Positions 43,698-51,789 of a stretch of DNA of 64,000 bases are shown in pieces; the stretch's first letter is position 1; every line of letters begins with the position of its first letter. The translations under genes were made by a program, and so were the position numbers. Below the pieces are notes generated by a model, which did not search any database, had not been told where the DNA came from, and worked only from the letters and a program-made list of their open reading frames with translations. The stretch spans positions 434,001 through 498,000 of the forward strand of contig NZ_MSLT01000023.1 of the NCBI RefSeq assembly GCF_002149925.1, in the 5' to 3' direction. The DNA comes from Thioflexithrix psekupsensis (GTDB lineage: Bacteria; Pseudomonadota; Gammaproteobacteria; Beggiatoales; Beggiatoaceae).

Positions 43698-45863
43698 TTA
43701 AAACCGATAGCGAAATTCCCCAAACCAATGTCGTCCCGGTAAAGGCAAATCATTGTCAATTCCAGAATCCATATCAGAAGGTTCTCGTGCGTTGCTATCA
43801 AACACATTACGCACTCCAAAAACCACATTCCAATGTCCTTGTTGTAATAATTTACGGCGAACATTTAAATCAAACAACCAATAATCTTTCAAGCGCGGAC
43901 GTAAATCTCCGAATTGTCGATGCCGTCCCCCAACCCACCGCGCCGTAGTATCTAAATACCAATTCGGCATAAACAACCAATCTCCCCGCACAAATAAAGA
44001 ACGCCCAGCCGCTTGGGGAATGCGATAGCCTACACTGTCTTCAGCATGTTGCCACGCATAATTGACCAATAAACTGGTCGTTGCCGTAGTTTTCCAACGA
44101 ATTTCTGCCTCCATCCCATAACCACGTTGAGAGTCTGAATTGGTGGGCATAATGGCATCGGGAAGATAATTAATTTTGCGTAATGTTTTATAACGAAAAA
44201 TATTCAGTGATAAATAGGCTTTTTGGCTTAAAATATAATCAAATGCCAATTCAGAAGAAGCAATTTCTTCAGGCTGTAATGCGGGATTACCGCGGGTTAA
44301 TAAACTTTCTTTCAGGTGCAATTCAACAAAAGAAGGCGCACGAAAGGCTTGGGCATACAGTAATTTTGTGGTCAAACGCGGCGTAGCTTCCCACACCAGC
44401 GCAAAACGAGGATTAATCGTACTGGCAAAATCCGTATATTCATCATAACGAATGCCACCGGTCAACACCCAATCTGGAGCTAAACTCCAACTGTCCTGCA
44501 CATAAGCATACCAATGACCGCGTTGATTTAAATCAAAAGGTTGCTCATCAGCGGACAAAGCGCGAGCATAAGGTAACACAACGGGCAATTCTTCATTACT
44601 ATTTGGCGATAAAAAATTTTGAAAACTACTAATGCGAGTTAATTCCGCTTGATCGTAACCAAGACCAAAACGAAATAAATGCGCCTCAATGCCACGATAA
44701 AAACTGGATAATTGAATATAATGTTGCCGCTCTGTTAAATGCGAATAAGAAACCAAGCCATCAGGAAATAATCCCCCAAAAGCCCCCGGCGGAAGTAATT
44801 GCAAATTATTGGGTTTAACATGAAAATAAGTCGTACCGATTTCTGCTTCAACGTCCAAATCAGGATTAATACGCTCGCGGCGATAACCGAGACTGGCATG
44901 AATACGCTCACTGTCACTTGTTCCCACGGGGTCTAAGGCGTATCCGTAGCCCAAATGCGTGCCGACTTCATCTTGTCGGGTGTAACTCAGTTGAGCGCGC
45001 ACATACCGATATCCTGCATCCAAGCGGGTTTCTAAAGCCTCATGTTGAGCATTGACGGGACCCGGCGCACGAGAGGCCTGCGTACCAAACGCCTCATCCA
45101 GCGCGGTTTGGGCATCGCGTTCAATCACTTTTTTCATGCCCTCCGTTTCACTCCATTCCAGCGTTGCGGCCAAACTGAGATCACCATATTGTTTTCCATG
45201 CACAGCCCACAACGCATGGCTGCCAAAACTGCCCAATTGCACCCCCACCTCAGAGCCATTAATATCTTGTCCCTTGCGGGTAATCACGTTAATGACTCCA
45301 GCAAATGCGTCCGCACCATACAAGGCCGAACCAGGGCCACGAATAACTTCAATACGTTCAATACTTTGTACCGACATGCCTTGCCATAATACACCACGAT
45401 TGCCTGTCACCACAGATTTCACGGGAACATGGTTGATCATGAGCAGGACTTCTGGGTTGGTAGACGTGTAAATGCCCCGAATGGAATAAAGAGAAGTGTT
45501 ATTAACACCATGATGACTGACATGTAAACCCGGCACCATTTCCAATACATCATCAATATTACGTGCGCCCATCGCTTCAATATCTTGTCGAGTGATCACC
45601 GTGGTCACCGCCGGTGCCTGCTGCCGACTCTGACTAAATCCCGTCGCCACCGAAACTTTCTCGGCTTTCACCAAACCATCAAACACATCAAAGACATCAT
45701 CTAATGACACCTCAATGTCTAACATTTCTTCTAATTCAAATTGCTTTAAATAATCCACCCATTGTTCATTGGTTCTGGCATGAAGTGTTGAACTAAAACA
45801 ACAGTAAGAAAAAAGACTTAAAAATACCAATCTATGGGATAAAAATTGCGCCCGTGACAACAT
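43698..45863 (-). CDS. TonB-dependent outer membrane receptor
   Basis: A 721-residue protein with a signal peptide, then a periplasmic N-terminal stretch, a plug domain (APAVTTVITRQDIEAMG, IERIEVIRGPGSALYGADA, GVINVITRKG) and a long beta barrel ending in WFGEFRYRF, the usual terminal aromatic. The conserved plug-barrel features show TonB-dependent transport, but the substrate cannot be read from the sequence. It lies 18 bp after a YfiR-like gene and follows a membrane kinase, a recurring trio in which the receptor may serve signalling as well as uptake. Confidence 0.9.
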   Translation of the reverse strand: MLSRAQFLSHRLVFLSLFSYCCFSSTLHARTNEQWVDYLKQFELEEMLDIEVSLDDVFDVFDGLVKAEKVSVATGFSQSRQQAPAVTTVITRQDIEAMGARNIDDVLEMVPGLHVSHHGVNNTSLYSIRGIYTSTNPEVLLMINHVPVKSVVTGNRGVLWQGMSVQSIERIEVIRGPGSALYGADAFAGVINVITRKGQDINGSEVGVQLGSFGSHALWAVHGKQYGDLSLAATLEWSETEGMKKVIERDAQTALDEAFGTQASRAPGPVNAQHEALETRLDAGYRYVRAQLSYTRQDEVGTHLGYGYALDPVGTSDSERIHASLGYRRERINPDLDVEAEIGTTYFHVKPNNLQLLPPGAFGGLFPDGLVSYSHLTERQHYIQLSSFYRGIEAHLFRFGLGYDQAELTRISSFQNFLSPNSNEELPVVLPYARALSADEQPFDLNQRGHWYAYVQDSWSLAPDWVLTGGIRYDEYTDFASTINPRFALVWEATPRLTTKLLYAQAFRAPSFVELHLKESLLTRGNPALQPEEIASSELAFDYILSQKAYLSLNIFRYKTLRKINYLPDAIMPTNSDSQRGYGMEAEIRWKTTATTSLLVNYAWQHAEDSVGYRIPQAAGRSLFVRGDWLFMPNWYLDTTARWVGGRHRQFGDLRPRLKDYWLFDLNVRRKLLQQGHWNVVFGVRNVFDSNAREPSDMDSGIDNDLPLPGRHWFGEFRYRF

Positions 45864-45881
45864 GTGGAATCCCCTTGCGTT

Positions 45882-46442
45882 TTATTGTTGAACCACATCA
45901 CCAACCCGTAATAAATTCGCACTGACGGTTAATTGCATATCTCGAATGGTTTGTGGATCAATCATGAAACGGACTCGATTGTCGCGCAAATAAAATTCGA
46001 TCATCCCACCGACCCGAATAAAATCCGTCACATTACCCACCGTTAAAATCGGTAAATTTGCTGTTTGACGAATGATAGCATCAATCCGAGGTGCTTCAGA
46101 GGGACTAATGAACAAAATATGACAACTCTTAACCGTATCAGGTCGATTTAGATAAGAGACCTTAATGGTTCTGCCATTATATTTTTCATCTTGAACGGCT
46201 AAATCTAACACATCTTCAAACGGATTTTGTCCTAAAATACAGATAATAAAATCACTGTCTTTTGCGGCAAAAGCACTGTCCGGCCAGGTGACAAATAAAC
46301 TAAAACGAAATAAAAAAATAGCTTGCAATTGCGATTCTTTTGGCATGGCTGAATTAGCAAAACCCATCGGAGACAAAGAAAGCATAAACAACAAACTAAT
46401 AAGTCCATAAAAAAATCGATAAGAAATCACGGATGACAGCAT
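45882..46442 (-). CDS. YfiR family periplasmic protein (DUF4154)
   Basis: A 186-residue protein with a signal segment (FFYGLISLLFMLSLSPMGFANS) followed by the YfiR domain: LQAIFLFRFSLFVTWPD, FIICILGQNPFEDVLD, NGRTIKVSYL, CHILFISPSEA, ILTVGNVTDFIRVGGMIEF and NRVRFMIDP. In Pseudomonas YfiR represses the cyclase YfiN in response to periplasmic redox or envelope state. Here the likely partner is the upstream membrane histidine kinase, and the downstream gene is a TonB-dependent receptor. The gene pair spacing (18 bp to the receptor) supports one operon. Confidence 0.88.
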   Translation of the reverse strand: MLSSVISYRFFYGLISLLFMLSLSPMGFANSAMPKESQLQAIFLFRFSLFVTWPDSAFAAKDSDFIICILGQNPFEDVLDLAVQDEKYNGRTIKVSYLNRPDTVKSCHILFISPSEAPRIDAIIRQTANLPILTVGNVTDFIRVGGMIEFYLRDNRVRFMIDPQTIRDMQLTVSANLLRVGDVVQQ

Positions 46443-46536
46443 GATAAATGACCTAAAGGGTAGAAGATTAAAGACAATTTAATTCAGTTGTTTCTTTGGC
46501 ATGTTCGCCTACGTCAATAAATAGGGGTGAGAGATG

Positions 46537-48636
46537 TTATTCAGGCAGCGGAGCAACCGTCTTTGGCAGCGTAATGATAAACACAGTCCCTTGACCATAA
46601 CTGCTTTCAACCGTCACTTCTCCTCCCATTAAACGGCAAAATTGACGAGTAATCACCAAACCCAAACCCGTCCCCCCAAATTTGCTACTGATGGCTGATG
46701 TGGCTTGGCTAAAGACCTTAAACATCCGTTCTAACTGCTCTGGAGTCATTCCCATGCCCGTGTCTCTGACCCGAAAAGCCAACCAATCCTCCCCTTCTTG
46801 TTTGAATGCGCTGACTTCTAAAGTAATCTGTCCCGCTTCGGTGAATTTGCACGCATTACTCAATAAATTCAATAGGCATTGTTTTAATTTTGTAAAGTCA
46901 GCATACATTCTTTCAATCTCAGGTTCAATCTGTATCTGAAAATGATTGCCATTTTTTCGTAATAAAGGCTCAATAAAAACCGTAATCTCTGACAGTAATT
47001 CCTCGATCTCAAATTCCGTCAAGTTCAAATCCATTTTACCCGCTTCGACTTTGGAAAAATCCAACACCTGATTAATCAATGTCAGTAAATGTTGTCCTGA
47101 ACTTCTTATTTTTTCCAAATCTTCAACCGCTTCACCGATGAGTTTATCTGGTTCATCTTCTTTTAACATTTCGCTGTAGCCAATAATGGCATTTAATGGC
47201 GTACGTAACTCATGTGCCATGTGCGCGATAAATTCATTCTTAATGCGATTTTTTTCTTCGGCTAATTTTTGCGCTTTTTGGGCTTGACTGCTGTTTTCTT
47301 CTAAAATCGAAAAAGATAAACGTAAGTGCATGGCCATTTGATTAAAACTACTGGCTAATAAACCAATTTCATCTTCTCGTTCCACAGGGACTTGTTGATT
47401 CCAATCGCCTTGTGCCAATTGGGTTGCTGCATGGGTTAATTGGCTAATCGGTTTTAACAAATAACTGGCCAATAAACTGGTAAATAACGCAATTAAAACC
47501 GTCGCTAAAATCGCCACTCCAATCGCCACACTCCAAAATAAGCGTTCTTTTTCCAACACTTCGCTTTTGCCTTGCAAAGCAAACACCCGCCAACCATTGG
47601 ATAATAAAATACTATAGGTGAGCCATTCCGTACCATCTTCATCCGTAAAGTCATAAAATTGCTGCATTTCACGCGAACTCAACACCTCTTTAACCGGAGA
47701 TTCTTGGCTAAAATCGGTTAAATGCTCCCCTTTGACATAAATCTCATTAGGATGCGCCAATACTTCGCCCTTTTCACTGACCAAAAACACATAACCCGTT
47801 TTGCCCAAGCGCGTCGCTCCAATTAACGCTCCTAAATCAGAAAGAAAAGTCGCCACAAAAGCCACGCCAATAATATTTTTATCCGTTTCTATTGCCATCC
47901 ATTCTTCAGACGCATTATGATTGATCAAATCAAACGTTAATGGGTCTGCTTCGCCCGTCGGCGTTAAACCATAATAATCTTTTTGATAAGCCAATACAGC
48001 TTGATAGGTCAATTCGTCATAATAGCCTGTTGATTCACCCTGATAATATTCCATTTCCCGCAAGCCGTCCTGCAACCACGCCACCCGCTGATCTTTCTGC
48101 CCTAAAGTCAGAGCCGCTTGCGCATAAATGGGAACGGCAAAAATCACCGCAGGTTGCGCAAAAGTGCTAGAAATCAGTGGCTCGCGCACCAAAGTTTTAC
48201 CTTCTTCCATAATGGCTTTAAAGTAATGACGATTACTGAGATTGGTGCGGGTATTGGCTTGTTCGGGGGTGATTTTTCCCCAACCGCTGGCGACCACATT
48301 GCCTTGCGTATCTAAAGTGGCCGCGCTGTAAATTTCACTGTAAACTCGATAAGTCGCCGATAACGCAGGTAACTGTTGATGGTCTTGCATAGAGAGAAAC
48401 TGACGATTTTCCGCTAACGTACGCAAAGCCCATACATTCATATCATCCCAACGAGACACATTACGCGCCAACGCATCAGCCCGCAATTGCATATTGGCGC
48501 GGGCTTCCTGTTGAATGATCTGCGCCCCATGCCAACTGGCAAAAAACATCGCCACTAGCATTAACGGCACAATTCCCAGTAGCACCAGTGCAATCAAGCG
48601 GTAACGAATCGTTTTGAAAATAAAGACACTCATCAC
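46537..48636 (-). CDS. Membrane histidine kinase with a peptidoglycan-binding-like insert in its sensor domain
   Basis: A 699-residue protein: TM1 (LIALVLLGIVPLMLVAMFF), a dCache-like periplasmic sensor (NRHYFKAIMEEGKTLVREP, LGKTGYVFLVSEKGEVLAHP), TM2 (AIGVAILATVLIALFTSLLASYLL), HAMP, HisKA with HMAHELRTPLNA (His ~480), and HATPase (NLLSNACKFTE, DTGMGM, GTGLGLVI). Residues about 178-242 (RVAWLQDGLREMEYYQGES, LTYQAVLAYQKDYYGL, TGEADPLTFDLIN) read as a PG_binding_1 domain inserted inside the sensor. There is no receiver, so the divergent REC-kinase gene or another regulator must receive the signal. It heads the YfiR/TonB-receptor run. Confidence 0.87.
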   Translation of the reverse strand: MMSVFIFKTIRYRLIALVLLGIVPLMLVAMFFASWHGAQIIQQEARANMQLRADALARNVSRWDDMNVWALRTLAENRQFLSMQDHQQLPALSATYRVYSEIYSAATLDTQGNVVASGWGKITPEQANTRTNLSNRHYFKAIMEEGKTLVREPLISSTFAQPAVIFAVPIYAQAALTLGQKDQRVAWLQDGLREMEYYQGESTGYYDELTYQAVLAYQKDYYGLTPTGEADPLTFDLINHNASEEWMAIETDKNIIGVAFVATFLSDLGALIGATRLGKTGYVFLVSEKGEVLAHPNEIYVKGEHLTDFSQESPVKEVLSSREMQQFYDFTDEDGTEWLTYSILLSNGWRVFALQGKSEVLEKERLFWSVAIGVAILATVLIALFTSLLASYLLKPISQLTHAATQLAQGDWNQQVPVEREDEIGLLASSFNQMAMHLRLSFSILEENSSQAQKAQKLAEEKNRIKNEFIAHMAHELRTPLNAIIGYSEMLKEDEPDKLIGEAVEDLEKIRSSGQHLLTLINQVLDFSKVEAGKMDLNLTEFEIEELLSEITVFIEPLLRKNGNHFQIQIEPEIERMYADFTKLKQCLLNLLSNACKFTEAGQITLEVSAFKQEGEDWLAFRVRDTGMGMTPEQLERMFKVFSQATSAISSKFGGTGLGLVITRQFCRLMGGEVTVESSYGQGTVFIITLPKTVAPLPE

Positions 48637-48976
48637 ATCAGATCATCCGTGTGGAAAAAAAGAAAGGATTGGCCGGCACATTATGCCAGTTTATCGCCAG
48701 AAAGTTAGCAGTGAATTCACCGTCTGGTGTCGATCTGGAATAATCAGGAATATCAGCGAGTTTTAACGTCAATTTAACATAAAAAAGATTAACTTTTTAT
48801 TCCCCAGACAAAAAATGCGCTGATTCTACACCAACTTATTGTCTTTTTATCAAGAAAACTGTAATGTATTCGATTTAATTCCAAGCCATTCGTGATAAGA
48901 TTTCGATAAAAATTTAAACCGATCATAACATCAAATAAACCGTGCAACCTCTACTATTGTTTTACGCGGAGTTATC
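48637..48976. other. 340-bp divergent intergenic region
   Basis: It separates the minus-strand kinase from the plus-strand REC-kinase gene and must hold both promoters. I see no consensus pair with good spacing; AT-rich CATAAT-like boxes occur on the minus strand about 60 bp before the kinase start. A small AAAAAG/CTTTTT inverted repeat lies at 48782-48798. No gene or RNA is recognisable. Confidence 0.4.
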
Positions 48977-50449
48977 GTGACATTACCCAGCCATATTCTC
49001 ATCGTGGATGATGATGAAGCCGGACAATTGGCTTTGGAAGGCTTATTGTCCTTAGAAGGTTATCAACTAAGTGTCGCCAGCAGCGGCCAAGAAGCCATTC
49101 AACAAGCAAGGCATATCTTACCTGATTTGATTTTACTGGATGTCATGATGCCGGGCATGGATGGCTTTGAGGTGTGTCAATATTTGCGACAGGACAGTGT
49201 GTTGGCCGAAGTTCCTGTGATTTTGGTCACCACTTTAGACAGCCAAGAGTCGCGTGTGCGCGGAATTGAAGCGGGCGCGGATGATTTTATTTCCAAACCC
49301 TTTGATCGGGTCGAATTGCGGGCGCGAGTGAAAACCGTCACCCGTTTAAATCGTTATCGTCGCTTGTTGGCAGAACGGCAAAAATTTGAATGGGTGGTAG
49401 AAGCGGCTGACGAAGGTTATGTGTTACTTGATGCGGCGGGCATGGTCTGTTATGCCAATACGCAAGCACGTCTGTATTTGGAATTGGCTGAGGCGAAAAT
49501 AGCGGCTGATTGTTTGCCGCCGTGCCATTTTCTGCAACGAGTACAACAGTTTTACCAGTGCCAACCCACAGAAGCTTGGGAAAATTGGCCAGAATTACCC
49601 GTGCAAAGTGATATGCCTCGCTATTTGGTGCGGGCTGAAACCCATGACGCGCCTATTTTCTGGCTACAAGTTGACGTGTTTCGTTTGCACACGCATCGAG
49701 AAAATTGGTTAATTCGTTTGCGCGATATTAACGAGAAAGTGTTAGAACAGCAGCGAATGTGGACTTTTGAACGTCTCGTGTCTCACAAACTGCGCACGCC
49801 GTTGACCGGATTAACCGCCTTGCAATTGGTTCGTTTACGTTTATCTAAAATGAACGCCGATCCAGAATTAATTGAGTTAATTGAAGCGGCTGAAGAAAGT
49901 TTTGAACGCTTAAAACATCAAACCAGTGATATTTTGGCTTATTTAGACGCGCCTTTATTATTAAAATCACAAGAAGGCTGTTGGCTCAATGAGTTATCGG
50001 ATTTGTTTACTGAAACAGCAGAAACATTAGCCCTCAGCGCGCAATGCCAATGGGAAGATGATTCAGAAAAGAATGTTTTATTAGGACAATTGTTGTTATC
50101 TAAACAAGCGATACGGGCTATTTTTCAAGAATTGTTAGAAAATGCGCGTAAATTTCATCCCCATCAATCGCCAGAAGTCATTTTACAAATAGCTCCCTGG
50201 TCAAACCAACGAGTACGTTTGATGATTTTAGACAACGGACGACGTTTGTCACCTGTGGAATTGGCGCGGGTATGGACTCCTTATTACCAAAGTGAGAAGA
50301 ATTTTACGGGAGAAGTGTCTGGTATGGGTTTGGGGTTGCCGACGGTGGCTTCTTTGGTGTGGAGTGCGGGGGGGAGTTGTCGTATGTTAAATCGGAGCGA
50401 TGTGCTTGGTGTGGGGGTAGAACTGGTTTTGCCTGTGAATCTGACATAA
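48977..50449 (+). CDS. REC-PAS-HisKA-HATPase hybrid regulator
   Basis: A 490-residue protein starting at GTG after CGGAGTTATC. The receiver comes first (ILIVDDDEAGQ, LILLDVMMPGMDGF with Asp near 55, LVTTLDS, ISKPFD), then a PAS-like segment (VVEAADEGYVLLDAAGM), a HisKA helix with RLVSHKLRTPLTG (His ~269) and a HATPase (ELLENARKFH, LDNGRRLSP, GMGLGLPTV). Like the protein at 38743-39855 it has a receiver upstream of a kinase core. It is divergent from a receiver-less membrane kinase, which makes that kinase the likely phosphate donor. Confidence 0.87.
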   Translation: MTLPSHILIVDDDEAGQLALEGLLSLEGYQLSVASSGQEAIQQARHILPDLILLDVMMPGMDGFEVCQYLRQDSVLAEVPVILVTTLDSQESRVRGIEAGADDFISKPFDRVELRARVKTVTRLNRYRRLLAERQKFEWVVEAADEGYVLLDAAGMVCYANTQARLYLELAEAKIAADCLPPCHFLQRVQQFYQCQPTEAWENWPELPVQSDMPRYLVRAETHDAPIFWLQVDVFRLHTHRENWLIRLRDINEKVLEQQRMWTFERLVSHKLRTPLTGLTALQLVRLRLSKMNADPELIELIEAAEESFERLKHQTSDILAYLDAPLLLKSQEGCWLNELSDLFTETAETLALSAQCQWEDDSEKNVLLGQLLLSKQAIRAIFQELLENARKFHPHQSPEVILQIAPWSNQRVRLMILDNGRRLSPVELARVWTPYYQSEKNFTGEVSGMGLGLPTVASLVWSAGGSCRMLNRSDVLGVGVELVLPVNLT

Positions 50450-50591
50450 ACTGTCAAAAATATTTGCAATCGGCTTGAAATTGGGACAGATACCTATTAT
50501 ATCCGTCATGGCTCGTATTTTTTACGCAGCCAGAGACAACAATAACCGATTTTAGGACTGACGATTTCAACGCAATACAGGAGATTTTTTC

Positions 50592-51095
50592 ATGGGTTTG
50601 TTTGACATGTTTAAGGGTGATTCTGGTTTGGAAATGACCCCGCACTTGGCTTTTGCCACTTCTTTGTTGTACATTATTGCCGCCGATGGCGAAATCAGCA
50701 ATGAGGAAGTAGGACAATTGTTGTCGGTGTTGGGCGGAGAAGAAAGCGGCGGCACGATTGGCGTGGGCGCAAATAACCGTAAATTGTTAGAAAATGCACA
50801 ACGTTACGTTCGTGGCCACAGTATTAGTGAGTTTTTGGCCGAAGCCACGCCATTGTTGAGTGATGGTCAGAAAATGTGTATTTTACTGAATTTAGCGGAT
50901 TCTCTGTTGTCAGACGGCACGGCTGCCCCTGAAGAACAGAAGATGTTTGGGCAGGTTATGCAGGGATTTGGTATTTCTGAAGAGCGTTTCCAACCGTTTT
51001 TTGAAGTGATCGTGTTGAAGAATGATCGCACGGTGTTCATTAAACCTGAGCATCCAAACAACGCCCCAGGTTACGTCGTTAAACTTTCTAAATAA
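50592..51095 (+). CDS. TerB-like protein
   Basis: A 167-residue protein with the TerB helical fold: MTPHLAFATSLLYIIAADGEISNEEVGQLLSVLGG, then MCILLNLADSLLSDGTAAPEEQKMFGQVM. The acidic D-G-x-I/T-x-x-E segments are the proposed metal-binding sites of the family. TerB-type proteins are linked to tellurite resistance, membrane stress and phage defence, but stand-alone versions are common and unassigned. A strong AGGAG site precedes the ATG, and a strong terminator follows. Confidence 0.82.
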   Translation: MGLFDMFKGDSGLEMTPHLAFATSLLYIIAADGEISNEEVGQLLSVLGGEESGGTIGVGANNRKLLENAQRYVRGHSISEFLAEATPLLSDGQKMCILLNLADSLLSDGTAAPEEQKMFGQVMQGFGISEERFQPFFEVIVLKNDRTVFIKPEHPNNAPGYVVKLSK

Positions 51096-51101
51096 AATCA
51101 G

Positions 51102-51147
51102 CCGCTTCATTAAGCTGTATTAAACAGTTTTTTGAAGCGGTTTTTTT
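51102..51147 (+). terminator. Rho-independent terminator after the TerB-like gene
   Basis: CCGCTTCA (51102-51109) pairs with TGAAGCGG (51133-51140) and an inner CTGT/ACAG stem extends it; seven T residues follow directly (51141-51147). Confidence 0.85.
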
Positions 51148-51170
51148 ATCTTTTTATTCGTGAGGTAGTT

Positions 51171-51710
51171 ATGGCAATAGAAAATTTAATAGAAAAAGTG
51201 GTGTTTCGCAGCCGTTGGATTTTAGCCCCTTTTTATTTGGGTTTGGTGGCGGTGTTGGTGATTTTGCTGATTAAATTTTGGATAAAGCTTGTAGATACGC
51301 TGTTGAATATTTGGACATTAGAGGGGACACAAGCGGTTTTGCCTATTTTGAGCCTAATTGATTTTGTGCTGATTTCCAATTTACTGCTGATTATTATTTT
51401 TAGTGGTTATGAGAATTTTGTCTCAAAAATTGGTGAGGCAGAGGGACATGAAGATCGTCCTGATTGGATGGGGCATGTGGATTATGGTGGGTTAAAGATT
51501 AAGGTCATTGGTTCTATCGTGGCGATTTCTTCTATTGATTTATTGAAGGCGTTTTTCAATGTTTCTAACATGGATCATCAAGACTTAATGTGGTTGGTGA
51601 TTTTGCATTTAACGTTTGTGACTTCGGGAGTTTTATTTGCGTTTATGGAGCGCATTTCTCACAGCGTTCCTATACACGGTCGGCATAAAACAGAACACCA
51701 AAAGCAGTAA
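51171..51710 (+). CDS. yqhA: YqhA/UPF0114 family inner membrane protein
   Basis: A 179-residue membrane protein with four hydrophobic segments (LAPFYLGLVAVLVILLIKF, ILSLIDFVLISNLLLIIIF, GSIVAISSIDLLKAFF, LVILHLTFVTSGVLFAFM). The starting FRSRWILAPFYLGL and the VLISNLLLIIIFSGYENFVSK segment are diagnostic of the UPF0114 family. Function is unknown. The ATG at 51171 with its GAGG site is preferred over an in-frame ATG at 51132 that falls in the preceding terminator. Confidence 0.9.
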   Translation: MAIENLIEKVVFRSRWILAPFYLGLVAVLVILLIKFWIKLVDTLLNIWTLEGTQAVLPILSLIDFVLISNLLLIIIFSGYENFVSKIGEAEGHEDRPDWMGHVDYGGLKIKVIGSIVAISSIDLLKAFFNVSNMDHQDLMWLVILHLTFVTSGVLFAFMERISHSVPIHGRHKTEHQKQ

Positions 51711-51726
51711 GTTAGTTTGTACTTAG

Positions 51727-51746
51727 CCCCTCTTTAATAGGAGGGG
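51727..51746 (+). promoter_or_regulatory. Small hairpin in the leader of the TPR-ATPase gene
   Basis: CCCCTC (51727-51732) pairs with GAGGGG (51741-51746), 17 bases after the YqhA stop and 43 before the next ATG. It may be a weak terminator or a leader structure. Confidence 0.3.
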
Positions 51747-51789
51747 TAAAAATGTCAATATTCGGTATGAAAATTTTAGGAATTAACCA

